A stretch of 47,926 nt of DNA. It comes from Candidatus Aminicenantota bacterium. GTDB taxonomy: Bacteria > Acidobacteriota > Aminicenantia > UBA2199. The notes under the pieces are model-generated. The model worked only from the letters and a program-made list of their open reading frames with translations, ran no database searches and had not been told where the DNA came from. Shown here in pieces: positions 1 to 10,473 of this stretch; position 1 is the first letter of the stretch, and each line of letters starts with the position of its first letter. The DNA lies in NCBI GenBank assembly GCA_011772425.1, contig WVZO01000244.1, positions 4,251 through 52,176 on the forward strand, in the 5' to 3' direction. A program made the position numbers and the translations under genes.

Positions 1-2096
1 TCTTGTGTCTCAATCTTTTTCCATACAAAGGCGGAACACCAGGCATCAGCCACCAACCGGTTATAAATGTAATCGTCCGATTGGGTCATTTGCTTATAAA
101 CCGCCTGCTTGTGTCGTATACCCTCCATGCTGCTGTCATCGATGGTGTCCAGGTTCACGAACTCCGGGGAAAAATCCGTATTACCGAACCAGACTTCACC
201 GGCAGCATCATAAAGACTCCTTTTAGACATACTTCCTTTTTCCTGTTTGTTGAGAGACCTGTACTTTTGACAAACCTTTTTATCATCCCCTTCAATGGGT
301 TTAAACGCTTCATCAGGTATGCCTTTTTTCATGAGCGCCGGGTAAGCACCTATTAAACTGTTGCCGCAAAGGATACGGTGGTCCAGGAAAGAAAGGGGCT
401 TTCCCGGTTCCAGCGCTTCCATCCATAAACCCACTTTACACAATTCCACGGACATAGGATTGATATCCACGCCGTAAATGCAGTGTCCAATTACATCGCG
501 CATGGCAGTGCGGAGGTCGGAAGGCGCGGGTTCAGGTTCGCCGGTGCGCAGGGCTGCCAGACGCCGCGCAATACGGTGAGCCGCGGCCAGCAAAAAGTGG
601 CCGCTGCCGCAGGCCGGATCACATACCTTTAATACTAATATTTCTTCTTCGGTTTTCCTTTCCTTTAATACCGGCTCCAACGCGGAATCCAAAAGCGATA
701 CGATTAAACTGGTAGGGGTATAATAACTGCCGGTGGTTTTTCGCTCACTGCCGCCGGCACTTCTCAACTCAAACGTACCGGCTGTGGAATTCACTTCCGG
801 GTGCAATTCCAGCAGTGCTTCGTACACACTGCCCAATTCTTCGGGTCCCAGGTTTTTGTAGTCCACCCGGTGACGCACATTCTTATCAATCACAAAAGAC
901 AGGTAATACACCCCTTTTAAAAATTCACGATTGTTTATGGTACATTCCATAACATCAGGGACAGCTTCTCCAGACCACAAAAAACTACCGAGCCCGGGTA
1001 AGCCCAGGTCCGGGTAACCTTCATCTTTACCGAGCAATTGGAAAATAACTTTTACACTCAACCATAAATCCGTATGACTGCTCCCCCTTCTACGCTCTGC
1101 CAACTCCCGCAGCCTGGAAATGGAATAATAATTTTCATACCGCTCCCGCACCCCGGACAAAGCATCCGGCACGATAAGCAGGTCACGGGATTCTGCCACT
1201 AACAAAAAGATCAACCGGTAAACCAACCGCAAGAGCTGACGGTAAAAATCCAGGGTGGAAAGTTCACCACATTGCAATTTCTCTATTAATGCCTTATTAG
1301 CTTTATGGCTTAAAAAACCCTGCCCAAAAGCAGTAATTGCCTTTTCCACACCGTCCCGTTGATTTTCCAGGATGCGCACGCCTTCTTCACGTATCAGTTG
1401 ATGCCACTTTTCCAGCCAGCACTCTTCCGGCTTGTCCCCTTCCACACGGGACTGGTGACACAAGAGCCATAACAACACGAAGTCCGGGTATACTTCTCCT
1501 TCCATCATGATTTCCAGGTCGAATTCGATAAAAGCCTGCCGGGTCAGGCTGACATTGTCCCTGAGCAGCCTGAGCTTTAACCCGTTGGCTGCGAATCCCC
1601 ATAAATGATCATCAGAACGGTTTAAGAACTCCTGGACCAGACTGTGAGGGCTGGCAGATGAAGCCCCCGGCTCACCCTTTTTGCGGCGGTCCAGGTCAAC
1701 ACCGCAGCCCATCAGATGAATAGGTGAATTGAGCCAGGTGTGAGAAATAGGATATTCCTTATCGTCCATTAAAAAGGTTTGAGCACGCTGGAGCCTGCCG
1801 TAACCCAGTTCCTGGAACAGCGGCAACAACCACTGCTCCCTGGTCATGCCGGTTCCGCTTTCTTCAGGTCCAAGTCCTGCTTGTTTATCTTTAAAGGATT
1901 GCCATAATCCCATCAACCGGTTCCAGGCACGGCTCACCGCTTCATTGATGCGCTCCCCGGGCGCCAGGTGATAATGTACAGGGTCCATGCCGCCCAAAGT
2001 TTTATCCCCGGCAGCAATGCGGCGTAACAAATCCGTAGGCAGCACAGCTCCTTCAACTTTAATAGAAACAAACCGTTCCTGAGTTTTCGTTCTCAT
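1..2096 (-). CDS. DrmMI/Eco57I-like adenine-specific DNA methyltransferase, partial (C-terminus beyond left edge)
   Basis: My reading of the minus strand is open from an ATG at 2096 (upstream GGAAG) to the window edge, about 698 codons. The N-terminal ~430 residues are the helical extension usual in large Eco57I/PglX/DrmMI methylases. They are followed by GSYYTP and the SAM-binding motif I VCDPACGSGHFLLAA (encoded near 590-640), then CGNSLIGAYP. The catalytic NPPY/W motif normally follows an AFVW-type segment; here the edge cuts just after that segment, so the catalytic motif cannot be seen. Being last in the operon with a DrmD-like helicase and a DUF1998 helicase suggests host-DNA adenine methylation for self/non-self discrimination. 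The domain call is firm; the system name is inferred from context. Confidence 0.88.
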   Translation of the reverse strand, partial: MRTKTQERFVSIKVEGAVLPTDLLRRIAAGDKTLGGMDPVHYHLAPGERINEAVSRAWNRLMGLWQSFKDKQAGLGPEESGTGMTREQWLLPLFQELGYGRLQRAQTFLMDDKEYPISHTWLNSPIHLMGCGVDLDRRKKGEPGASSASPHSLVQEFLNRSDDHLWGFAANGLKLRLLRDNVSLTRQAFIEFDLEIMMEGEVYPDFVLLWLLCHQSRVEGDKPEECWLEKWHQLIREEGVRILENQRDGVEKAITAFGQGFLSHKANKALIEKLQCGELSTLDFYRQLLRLVYRLIFLLVAESRDLLIVPDALSGVRERYENYYSISRLRELAERRRGSSHTDLWLSVKVIFQLLGKDEGYPDLGLPGLGSFLWSGEAVPDVMECTINNREFLKGVYYLSFVIDKNVRHRVDYKNLGPEELGSVYEALLELHPEVNSTAGTFELRSAGGSERKTTGSYYTPTSLIVSLLDSALEPVLKERKTEEEILVLKVCDPACGSGHFLLAAAHRIARRLAALRTGEPEPAPSDLRTAMRDVIGHCIYGVDINPMSVELCKVGLWMEALEPGKPLSFLDHRILCGNSLIGAYPALMKKGIPDEAFKPIEGDDKKVCQKYRSLNKQEKGSMSKRSLYDAAGEVWFGNTDFSPEFVNLDTIDDSSMEGIRHKQAVYKQMTQSDDYIYNRLVADAWCSAFVWKKIETQ

Positions 2097-2112
2097 TCGC
2101 TTCCTTCGTTAA

Positions 2113-2167
2113 CCAGGAGGGCTCTTTTCGAGAAAACTGCCCCCCTGGACCCCCCGCAAAAGCTTTT
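2113..2167 (+). repeat. Dispersed GC-rich hairpin repeat, copy A
   Basis: Stem 2113-2122 (CCAGGAGGGC) pairs with 2139-2148 (GCCCCCCTGG) around a TCTTTT..GAAAACT loop. A conserved tail, ACCCCCCGCAAAAGCTTTT, follows. Related copies lie at about 5097-5166 (opposite strand) and 17669-17738. It fills the gap between the SNF2 helicase and methyltransferase genes. Confidence 0.8.
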
Positions 2168-2193
2168 AATAAAAAATTTTTTATACATTTCTT

Positions 2194-5016
2194 TTAATTT
2201 CCTGTCGGCAAATATATATAAATCCCCGGCACATCCGCGGGCAGGAGCGGCTCGACTTTTACGGTTTGCTGCTTTGTTCCTAATGCCGCGGATACCCGCA
2301 TATGGTCTTGCATGAGTGCCTCAGCCCGCTGACGCGCTGTCTCTTCCAGGTGCGGGACCAGGACGTCGAAATCATTTATAACTTTACTTAAAAAATAACG
2401 TGCCTCTTCCATGCCGATGTTTTGCTTTGGTACGGCTTTCAAAATCCGTTCCGCCGCATCTTTATCCAGCCACTTTGCAGAATGAGGTGCGCCCTCAAAA
2501 GCCAGTAATTGACATTCTTCGGCCAGCAAGGGAGCAGCGTCGGGTTTTGCTGCATCGGAAATATGAAAGCGGAACCGTATCAGCAGCAGTGTGGTCCGGC
2601 GATCCACTGCATCGGTTCTTATCACACCGCACCGCTTGGCCGGGCTTTGAGTTAACGGGTCCAAAGCCGAATCCATGACATACCGCGCCATGCCCTCTAC
2701 CATAGGATGGGTACGGTGCAAATAAAGCACATCTTCACCGGCAGGCATTTGAAACCGGACTTTAATACTTTTTTCTTCCAGTCGCCCCACAGCTTCCTTG
2801 ATACTCTCCGGCGCATCGCCGATAGAGAACTCCATATACCCGCTTTTAGAGTCATTCATGGGGACATGATGAACCGCCATGGCGGTTTTAAAAAAGGATT
2901 CCACGTCCGCGCCCGAACCTACAGCACTGCGCACCGCTTCCAGTTCCCGGGCTACCTCATCCACCTTAATGGAAGAATGCGTAAACAACCGCCGGGAACG
3001 GTCTTCTTTTTGAGAAAACACCTCCCATTCTTTATGCAATTGATCCTTTTGAGGTTTGAAAAACTCCTCGAATCCCGGCAAATATCGGTCGGCACTACCG
3101 GTATGTTCCCGCAGCAGCAGCCCTTCAAAAATGGCCTCAATCACCTGGTTGGTATCCGTAGGCACAGGAACAGAAATTTTCAACGAATCCCGGATGGTCT
3201 TGTGTTTCCGAATCAACACATCCAGGACAATACCGTCGATCTGGTTATCGATGCCGTAATAAGTGACCACGCGCACTGTAGGGCTGTCCTGGCCGAACCG
3301 GTCCACCCGGCCTTCCCGCTGTTCATGACGAGTAGGATTCCATGAGAGATCGTAATGAAAAACCGCATCAAAATAATCCTGTAAATTGATCCCTTCACTT
3401 AGACAATCCGTGGCCACCAATACGGCTTTTTTCGATTCGGACACTTCCTTAACACGTTCTTCCCGTTCTTCTGAAGGGATTAAACCGGTCACCGCACTGA
3501 CCATTACCTCTGATCCCATTTTTTTCTTTAATTCTTCTGCCAGGTATTCGGCAGTATGAATAAACCGGCAGAAAATCACGGGGCGGAACCCGTCTTTAAG
3601 GAGATTTTTAACAATTTCGACACTATGTTGAAGTTTGGCATCTTTTTCGCCCTTGAGCGCTTCGGCCTCGCGGGCCATTTTTAATAACCTGCGGCGCAAA
3701 GGGGACTCTGTTTCTTCGTCGGTCTGGCTGCCCGGAGTAATATCCGGGCTGTCACCGGCTTCATCCTGGATCAAATCCAGGACGGTCCGCTGGCCGATAT
3801 CGTCGGCTTCATCAATAGACAGGGTATCTGCCGGAGCGGCGCGTGTTTTCAAAGCAGCCGCCGCAGCCGCGGGACTGGAGGCCAACGCACGAAGCAAAGC
3901 CAGTGCCGACCACCAGCGCACCCGCTCCCGGTGCCGGCCGCCGCTTTTATCTACAACACTCTCACGCGCATATTCCAGCACCCGGTTAAATAACGTCTTA
4001 TACTCCGGCGAAAGGGTATACGTCTCTTCTTTCGCTTCACGACTGGGAAAAGGCGTTTCCGTATCCAGGTAAGTCTCGATATCTCTTCTTCTGCGCTGCA
4101 CAAGAAACCTGGATAAGCGGCGTAATTCTTTTTCATGATCGGCATCGGATAGATCGTCGGGGAGATTTTCAAAATCGCGGCGTAAGAAACCGATCAGTGA
4201 CCGGAATGCATTTTCATTCCCGCTGTGGGGAGTAGCGGTAAGAAAGATCATATGGCGATCGGGGTTTTCAGCCAGACCTTTAACCAGTTGGTGGCGTTGT
4301 TGTCTGCCGCGGCCCGCTGTGCCGAAAGCACAGGTATGGGCTTCGTCGATAATCACCAGTTCCGGGCAGGATCGTTTAAAGTCATCCCGGCGTTTATCGG
4401 ATTTAATAAAATCCAGGGACACCACGACGTAAGGATATATATCGAACAACGTCTGGCCCATGCCGCAGTTTCGTTCCAGGCGTGTAGCAGAGCCTGAGGT
4501 TACGGGTTGGGCATCGATATTGAATTTTTCTTTTAATTCTTCTTGCCATTGGTCCACCAGGTGTGGAGGGCAGATCACGGCCAATCGTTGGACCATGCCG
4601 CGGTCCAGGAGTTCGCGTACAATTAAGCCGGCCTCGATGGTTTTACCCACGCCCACATCGTCGGCAATCAGCAGGCGAACCGGGTTTATTTTCAGTGCCA
4701 TTAACAGGGGTACTAATTGGTATGGCCGTGGTTCGACGCCTAAGCGGGCGAAAGAGCGAAAGGGTCCGGTACTGGAACGGAACCCCAGGCGCATGGCATC
4801 CCTGAGCAAACGGCAGGAGCGGTAATCGCCGTGTTGTGATGGATCGGGTAATTGGAATTGGGCGGGTTCTACTTTTTCCAGGGGTAAATAAATACCGGTT
4901 ATTTCGGCGGCTGTCCCTCCCATGGGTCGAACCAGCAGGAGGTCTTCTTTGGATTCGGGTAAAACGACCCATTCCCGTTCGCGTGCTTTGACCAGTGAGC
5001 CGATTTCGAATCTCAT
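2194..5016 (-). CDS. drmD: SNF2-family helicase, DrmD-like (DISARM-type defence)
   Basis: A 940-residue superfamily 2 ATPase. Visible motifs are Walker A DDVGVGKT (about 119-126), DEAH (224-227), motif III LTATPHSG (259-266), motif V ATDCLSEGINLQ (535-546) and the arginine-finger motif HEQREGRVDRFGQ (564-576). A charged/Ala-rich insertion lies at about 350-450. Length and motif spellings match the SNF2-like helicases called DrmD in class 1 DISARM. The ATG at 5016 has GAGG about 8 nt upstream. It sits between the DUF1998 helicase and the methyltransferase in the same orientation, so an operon is likely. Its role would be DNA translocation or remodelling during restriction of incoming DNA. The helicase family is clear; the DrmD label is by resemblance and context. 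Confidence 0.85.
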   Translation of the reverse strand: MRFEIGSLVKAREREWVVLPESKEDLLLVRPMGGTAAEITGIYLPLEKVEPAQFQLPDPSQHGDYRSCRLLRDAMRLGFRSSTGPFRSFARLGVEPRPYQLVPLLMALKINPVRLLIADDVGVGKTIEAGLIVRELLDRGMVQRLAVICPPHLVDQWQEELKEKFNIDAQPVTSGSATRLERNCGMGQTLFDIYPYVVVSLDFIKSDKRRDDFKRSCPELVIIDEAHTCAFGTAGRGRQQRHQLVKGLAENPDRHMIFLTATPHSGNENAFRSLIGFLRRDFENLPDDLSDADHEKELRRLSRFLVQRRRRDIETYLDTETPFPSREAKEETYTLSPEYKTLFNRVLEYARESVVDKSGGRHRERVRWWSALALLRALASSPAAAAAALKTRAAPADTLSIDEADDIGQRTVLDLIQDEAGDSPDITPGSQTDEETESPLRRRLLKMAREAEALKGEKDAKLQHSVEIVKNLLKDGFRPVIFCRFIHTAEYLAEELKKKMGSEVMVSAVTGLIPSEEREERVKEVSESKKAVLVATDCLSEGINLQDYFDAVFHYDLSWNPTRHEQREGRVDRFGQDSPTVRVVTYYGIDNQIDGIVLDVLIRKHKTIRDSLKISVPVPTDTNQVIEAIFEGLLLREHTGSADRYLPGFEEFFKPQKDQLHKEWEVFSQKEDRSRRLFTHSSIKVDEVARELEAVRSAVGSGADVESFFKTAMAVHHVPMNDSKSGYMEFSIGDAPESIKEAVGRLEEKSIKVRFQMPAGEDVLYLHRTHPMVEGMARYVMDSALDPLTQSPAKRCGVIRTDAVDRRTTLLLIRFRFHISDAAKPDAAPLLAEECQLLAFEGAPHSAKWLDKDAAERILKAVPKQNIGMEEARYFLSKVINDFDVLVPHLEETARQRAEALMQDHMRVSAALGTKQQTVKVEPLLPADVPGIYIYLPTGN

Positions 5017-5096
5017 TAATGCCTCGTAGAGAATTATAATATTAATGGGATATTATAGAATCAAATGGAGGAAATTACAAATTTTTGTGTTAATAA

Positions 5097-5166
5097 AAAG
5101 TTTTGCGGGGGATTCCAAAGGGGGCAGTTTTTCAAAAGAGCCCCCTTTGGCCGTCGGAGACAAAAA
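5097..5166 (-). repeat. Dispersed GC-rich hairpin repeat, copy B
   Basis: Stem 5115-5125 (CCAAAGGGGGC) pairs with 5140-5150 (GCCCCCTTTGG). On the minus strand it has the same layout as copy C: TTTTTGTCTCCGACGG leader, stem, CTCTTTT loop, stem, CCCCCGCAAAA tail. The outer stem carries AAA/TTT where the other copies have G/C pairs, so pairing is kept while sequence differs. It lies in the gap between the two helicase genes. Confidence 0.8.
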
Positions 5167-5170
5167 ATAA

Positions 5171-8100
5171 TTATGGGTTCCCAAACACATCCGGATGCTG
5201 CTCAATAATCTTTTGCCAATCATCCTGGTGACTAAAGCGGATAACCCGTATCCCCTGGTCTTCCAGGCATTCTTCCTGTTCCCGGTCCCGTTTTTGCCGG
5301 TCCGGGTATAGATGCACCGGACCATCGATGTAAACAGCAACCTGTTGATGAGCAGCCTGGAACAGGAAATCCGGCCGGGTTTGGCATGATTTTATCAGTT
5401 TTTGAGCCCCGGTGGGTAGATTTAGTTTCTTTTTCTCCAGGAAGTTCAGCCACTGTTTTTCCAGTTCCGAGTCTGCCATATTAACCAACCGCTGAAAGTG
5501 CTGCTGCCGGGTCTCAGTGGCAGGGGAAAGTTCTACACCGGCACCGGTTAAATCGGTCAGGAAGTCCTTGATCAGGGTTCGATCGAGAATCTCGTGATCT
5601 GTCTGGTTGAAATAACTCATAAGACAGTCGTAACATGCTGCTGAGCATTGCTCGGACTGCTGTCCGGGGATAACAATGTCGGTATCATCATGGGAATCCG
5701 GTTCAAAGTGGCATAAAGCCAGTGCTGTTTTCGCCACCCTGGCAAGGGCATTGGGGTCATGGGTCAGCATTCTCAGGACGCCGGCGCCCCCTTCTGCCGC
5801 CTCATAAAACAGCAACTGTCTACGGTCATTTACATCCGGCAGCGGTTCCACGGCCAATTCATTGTCCTCCAACTGGAATTCCACCTGGATGGCACGCTTT
5901 AACGCGGCTTGCAAAGAAGCAATAAACTCGATGGGCATGGACTGATTGCCGTCACCCGGTGAAAACAATAAACAATTCCGGTGGTCTTCCACGTAGGGAG
6001 TCACCCGCATCCGTCTCCCGGACATGGGTTCCTCTGATGTGGGTGAATCGAAATCTTCCGGAGATTCTTCATCTTCATGCCGCTCCCAGCAGCCGGATTC
6101 CATATCCAGTTCATACCCGATGTGACCTCGTCTTACCTGGCGTCTCAACCCCTGGTTCATTCGCCAGATAGTGGCGGCAGCAGCATATTTCATCCTGGCC
6201 AGGAGTACATCCCCCAGCTTTACCTCTGCCATCCGGTAAAGGGGGATGCCATCTCTTTCATTGAATCGAAATACGGTTTTGATATGAAATCCCAGGCGCA
6301 GCCGCTCTTCTTCATCCGAAGTAATCCGGTCCCGGCGTATGGTGGAAACATTTTGCAGCCTGAACAGTTGGGTCATTGGCAGGTCCAATTCTGTTTCACA
6401 GATTTCACAGACATTATATTCTGTCTGGTTATTGTGGGGATGAAGATAACCGCAATTGGGGCAGCACCTGGCAGAGGTGGTTTGCAGGTCCCCTTCTATG
6501 GATACCGGCAGCATGACTTTATGAATGACATACCTGGACCCTTCGTGATAAACCGTGGCCCTGGGGCCGAATTCCGAAATGGCCACAAACCGCGGCCGGG
6601 CCAAAAACCCGTCTTTGCTCCTTACCTTACGTCCACGCATATAAGCATAAATAGGCAGGCGGGGGAAATTATACCCGGGTAAGAAACCTTCAGTAGCAAA
6701 ATAGCGGTAACTGTAAAAGTCGGAATTCACCGCCATTTGCTCTTCCACCAGGAGGTCCAGTTGCTTTTTTGCATCTTTCATCAAATCTTCTGAATTTTTT
6801 TTGTCTTTTCGTTTCCTGGATGCATCCACCGTCATTCGGCTGTGGAAGATGTATTGTTCCCATGCGGAGCGGTAAAGCGTCCGCCAGCGATTGCAGGCTA
6901 AATCGAATGAAGAGGCTGCCCGCTCGATGACATGCTCTAACCAATCCGTTGTATACCATTCAGCGTTTCCCAGGTGGGGTTTTATTTCTTCCATTATTCG
7001 GCTGGCCTTCTGGAAAGCGTTGCGTTTGACATTTTCTTTAAAAATACTGTCTCTTACCTCATTTTTTATTTCCAGTGTGGGATTATCGCCGGAAATGTCC
7101 AGGATTTCTTTTAATGTGGTACCCAGGCTCAGGCCGGTTTCCGCCAGCCACACCGCATGGATATGGGCGCGGATCAAATCTTCGTTAGCCAGGTCCAGGC
7201 AGGGTGTTTTCACTGCCCCGGCCACCATCAGCGGGGGATGTTTGAAAAAGTATTGGTCATGGGAGCTGCCCACGGAGCAATAGGTAAAAATAAGGGCCGG
7301 TTGTCCGCTTCTGCCGGCGCGGCCGCCGCGCTGGGCATAATTGGCGGGAGTAGGCGGTACATTCCGCATGTTTACCACATTCAGGTCTCTAATATCTACC
7401 CCCAATTCCATGGTGGGCGAGCAGTAAAGAATCGGCAGCGCTGCATTTTTGAAACGTTCTTCCCTCTCCTGGCGATGTTCGGGTTTTACCTGGGCCGTGT
7501 GTTCCCTGGCTTCCAGTCCTTGAATTTCCCTGGCGCCGGCACGGTAGAAATCCACGAAAAACGTATTGGCTTTCCCACCCTCATCCGGCCGACTGGGAAA
7601 TCGTACCGGGTCCAACTCCACCCGGCGGCCATCCCCGGCTTTCCACTGCATGGCAGCAGCTAACAATTGATACCCCGGTACAGGATTATCGTCACTATTA
7701 TTTAAATGATAAGCTAACTCCAGGATACCCCCTTTTCTCAGCGCCTCCAACAATTGCTGTATAATTTCACTTGCATCTTCCAGGCGAAGACGCCCGGTAT
7801 AATTTTCAAAGGTGTTTGAGCGCAGCAAATAATAACCGAAACCGCTCCTGGCAGAGAGGAAAACATGATATTTATGCGGGTTGAACCGTCCCCTTTCCCG
7901 GGGTCTTGAACAGGGAAAAACCACCCTTGCCCGTTCAAGATTTTCATTTTCGTCGATTCCCCACGGTGCCACCAGGTGTTGGCTGCTGTTTTGCATCATT
8001 CGTTCCTGGTTTTCTTGTTTTAAGTAGTCCACCTTGATTGCCAGTTCCCTGCGGATATAGTCTAATAGAACTTTTGTTACTTTTTTCCTGTTTCCGGGGC

Positions 8101-10402
8101 CGGCCTGTGCCAGTGCCGGGTGGCAGTTTTCCCACAAATCCCCTGCGGCGCACACCGCTTCCAGGTCCGGGTAAGATATATGCAATAAATCGCACTGTTC
8201 GAGGTTTGGGCTGGTTACCCGCCAGCCTTTGCGTAAGTCTACGTACATTCGATATCCCAGTACCTGGCGTAAAGCCTTTTGGATTTGCTCCAGGGCAGTG
8301 AAACGGGCTTCCGGGTTGGCGGCATAATCTTTCGACGGTAAATTCAATGCAGCAAAGATACGCAGCGCCAGTTCATCATGAGTCAATCCTTTTTCTCCCG
8401 CTTCTGCCAATGCTTTATAAATCGCCGCCCTCAGCAGTCCGGTTTCCACGAAGTCATTCAGATGCCCGGCCTGAAGAGACGCATCCTGCCGATTATCCAT
8501 AAAACTGAGTAATTTTTTGGCAATAGCCGGCAATTCATTTTCCCGGCGAAGATGCTTGATGGTAGAAAGACTCAATATTGTCGTTGCCGTACTGCGTCCT
8601 TCCGAGGCCAGTGACGACAATTTGGCAAATTCCGTGCGCTGACGAAAATAGGATATTCCACACTTCAAGCAAAACTTAAACGGCTTCGGTACAAAATGAC
8701 ACCGCAGACCATTCTCATTCCATTTTCCATCGGTTGCCAATAACATTTCTTCAGGCAAATACTTCTTTCTGTCAGGCTTGATACGCATACTTCCCCGATG
8801 TTCTTCGAGCCACTCTTCAGGGATTCTTCTCATTCTTTCGTCAAAATCCTCCGGCCAGGGTTCATCGCTGTTAATATAAATATATCCGGGTCTTGCGTTA
8901 TTGTCTTCGGCGTTTTCTTCCTCATTGGTCCAGGGAGCAATAATCGCTTCTGTTGAGCCGTCCGGCCGCCGCATGACTTTATAATATTCCTGTCCGCATT
9001 CCCGGCAGAACACCACAGGAAAGAGCACCCTGGACCGGTCCTCTCCAGGTACGAATTTTTGTGCCGTAACCGTTAAATGGCGTTTATCTTCGGTTTCCAG
9101 CGTGCTGTACACGCTGCCGCTGCGGCTGATAAATTGATGCACCCGGAAAGCAAAAGGCTTAAATCCATCCGGTCCCGCTTCGCATTCATAACCTGCCAGG
9201 AGTCCCCGGCGAATAACCTCTTCGCAGCGTTTTACCGGTGCTTTTGTCAGGTGGGATAGTTTCCCGGCAATCCCTTTCTCTCCGGTAATACTGTGGGGCT
9301 CCTGCCGTATCAACCGGTCAGACCCCGGTTCCATTCGGATACCCAGGGTACTCTCCAACCAACAGGAGAGAGGATCAGCAGTAAATGCTTCATAAGACGT
9401 CGGAGGAACATAATCTATGTCCATGACCCGTTGCTTCAACCGGTTAATAAAGTCCCGGTCCTGTAGGTTTTCTTCTTTGGTGGCCCGTTTAAGTGTTTCT
9501 CCGATAATGTTTTCCGGCAAAAAAACATCGCCGAACAGGAGCTCAGCCGTTTCTGCGATCTTTTTTTGTTGTTCTTTATAAGTGCCGCCTCCGGCAATGG
9601 TGGCAGACGTGCCCACGCATTGAAGTCTTTCGGATTTCACCCGGTTTCTGAGCCTTCGGATCAAAAGAGCCACATCCGAACCCTGTCTGCCCCTATAGGT
9701 ATGCAGTTCATCCATGACAAGGAAGCGAAGACCACGGAAACGATCTACCAGGGGCCGGTCCTCTCTCCGCGTCAAAATCAGCTCCAGCATGACATAGTTG
9801 GTGATTAAAATATCCGGCGGATCCTGTCTAATGACATGCCTTTGCTCCTCATTTTCCTGACCGGTGTAGCGGGCAAAACGAATCTCCGGTGTACCTGGCG
9901 GACAACCATAGTTTATATATTTTGCCAATGCTTCGTATTGGCTGTTGACAAGGGCGTTTTGCGGGTAAACAATAATTGCTTTTATACCTTTTCCCGGCCC
10001 CTCTCTCAAGATTGAATTCACTATTGGAACAAAATAAGCCAGACTTTTACCTGACCCTGTACCGGTGGTAAGCACATAGTTTTGATCTCTTTTAGCCGCG
10101 GCAATTGCTTCCCACTGGTGACGGTAGAGGCGAATCTCTTTACCAGGTGTATTACTATCCTTATCTTTTCTAAAAATATCCTGGCACGATTTGTGGAGCA
10201 CCTCGTCTCCTACCAGTTCATCGATATTTTTTACCAATTCGAAAGAAGGGCTTAATTGAATCAACGGTTCCGGCCAAAGCAGTCCTCTCTCAAGACTGTC
10301 TTTAATAAAGTCTGACATCCGCGGATCTCTAATGTTGATGAAACTGTGGATATAAGAAGAATAGTCTCCGATCAATGATTGGTGAAGTTTAAACACATCC
10401 AT
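5171..10402 (-). CDS. Large DEAD/DEAH helicase with DUF1998 and C-terminal nuclease-like domain (DrmA-DrmB fusion-like / DruE-like)
   Basis: A 1743-residue protein and first gene of the defence operon; the ATG at 10402 has AGGAG upstream. Helicase motifs: Walker A GTGSGKS (114-120), DELH (231-234), TSAT (265-268), motif V CSPTMELGVDIRDLN (994-1008), motif VI QRGGRAGRSG (1024-1033). Cys pairs at 466/469 and 578/581 sit between the two RecA lobes. A four-Cys zinc ribbon (CCPNCGY..CEIC) follows at about 1320-1350, and the DUF1998/MZB signature SAACYDCLMSY starts near 1587. The last ~100 residues look like a Vsr/DUF559-type PD-(D/E)xK fold: E at about 1646, PDF 1677-1679, VAVYIDG 1688-1694, then H and R..KRD. 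Length equals DrmA plus DrmB of DISARM joined, and also fits DruE of Druantia. I favour a DISARM-like function because of the neighbouring genes. Confidence 0.85.
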   Translation of the reverse strand: MDVFKLHQSLIGDYSSYIHSFINIRDPRMSDFIKDSLERGLLWPEPLIQLSPSFELVKNIDELVGDEVLHKSCQDIFRKDKDSNTPGKEIRLYRHQWEAIAAAKRDQNYVLTTGTGSGKSLAYFVPIVNSILREGPGKGIKAIIVYPQNALVNSQYEALAKYINYGCPPGTPEIRFARYTGQENEEQRHVIRQDPPDILITNYVMLELILTRREDRPLVDRFRGLRFLVMDELHTYRGRQGSDVALLIRRLRNRVKSERLQCVGTSATIAGGGTYKEQQKKIAETAELLFGDVFLPENIIGETLKRATKEENLQDRDFINRLKQRVMDIDYVPPTSYEAFTADPLSCWLESTLGIRMEPGSDRLIRQEPHSITGEKGIAGKLSHLTKAPVKRCEEVIRRGLLAGYECEAGPDGFKPFAFRVHQFISRSGSVYSTLETEDKRHLTVTAQKFVPGEDRSRVLFPVVFCRECGQEYYKVMRRPDGSTEAIIAPWTNEEENAEDNNARPGYIYINSDEPWPEDFDERMRRIPEEWLEEHRGSMRIKPDRKKYLPEEMLLATDGKWNENGLRCHFVPKPFKFCLKCGISYFRQRTEFAKLSSLASEGRSTATTILSLSTIKHLRRENELPAIAKKLLSFMDNRQDASLQAGHLNDFVETGLLRAAIYKALAEAGEKGLTHDELALRIFAALNLPSKDYAANPEARFTALEQIQKALRQVLGYRMYVDLRKGWRVTSPNLEQCDLLHISYPDLEAVCAAGDLWENCHPALAQAGPGNRKKVTKVLLDYIRRELAIKVDYLKQENQERMMQNSSQHLVAPWGIDENENLERARVVFPCSRPRERGRFNPHKYHVFLSARSGFGYYLLRSNTFENYTGRLRLEDASEIIQQLLEALRKGGILELAYHLNNSDDNPVPGYQLLAAAMQWKAGDGRRVELDPVRFPSRPDEGGKANTFFVDFYRAGAREIQGLEAREHTAQVKPEHRQEREERFKNAALPILYCSPTMELGVDIRDLNVVNMRNVPPTPANYAQRGGRAGRSGQPALIFTYCSVGSSHDQYFFKHPPLMVAGAVKTPCLDLANEDLIRAHIHAVWLAETGLSLGTTLKEILDISGDNPTLEIKNEVRDSIFKENVKRNAFQKASRIMEEIKPHLGNAEWYTTDWLEHVIERAASSFDLACNRWRTLYRSAWEQYIFHSRMTVDASRKRKDKKNSEDLMKDAKKQLDLLVEEQMAVNSDFYSYRYFATEGFLPGYNFPRLPIYAYMRGRKVRSKDGFLARPRFVAISEFGPRATVYHEGSRYVIHKVMLPVSIEGDLQTTSARCCPNCGYLHPHNNQTEYNVCEICETELDLPMTQLFRLQNVSTIRRDRITSDEEERLRLGFHIKTVFRFNERDGIPLYRMAEVKLGDVLLARMKYAAAATIWRMNQGLRRQVRRGHIGYELDMESGCWERHEDEESPEDFDSPTSEEPMSGRRMRVTPYVEDHRNCLLFSPGDGNQSMPIEFIASLQAALKRAIQVEFQLEDNELAVEPLPDVNDRRQLLFYEAAEGGAGVLRMLTHDPNALARVAKTALALCHFEPDSHDDTDIVIPGQQSEQCSAACYDCLMSYFNQTDHEILDRTLIKDFLTDLTGAGVELSPATETRQQHFQRLVNMADSELEKQWLNFLEKKKLNLPTGAQKLIKSCQTRPDFLFQAAHQQVAVYIDGPVHLYPDRQKRDREQEECLEDQGIRVIRFSHQDDWQKIIEQHPDVFGNP

Positions 10403-10473
10403 TCATGATCTCCTGTCATGGTAAACCATTAAATTACCTCTCTGCTTAAATGTATTGGAGGAATTAATGTTAA

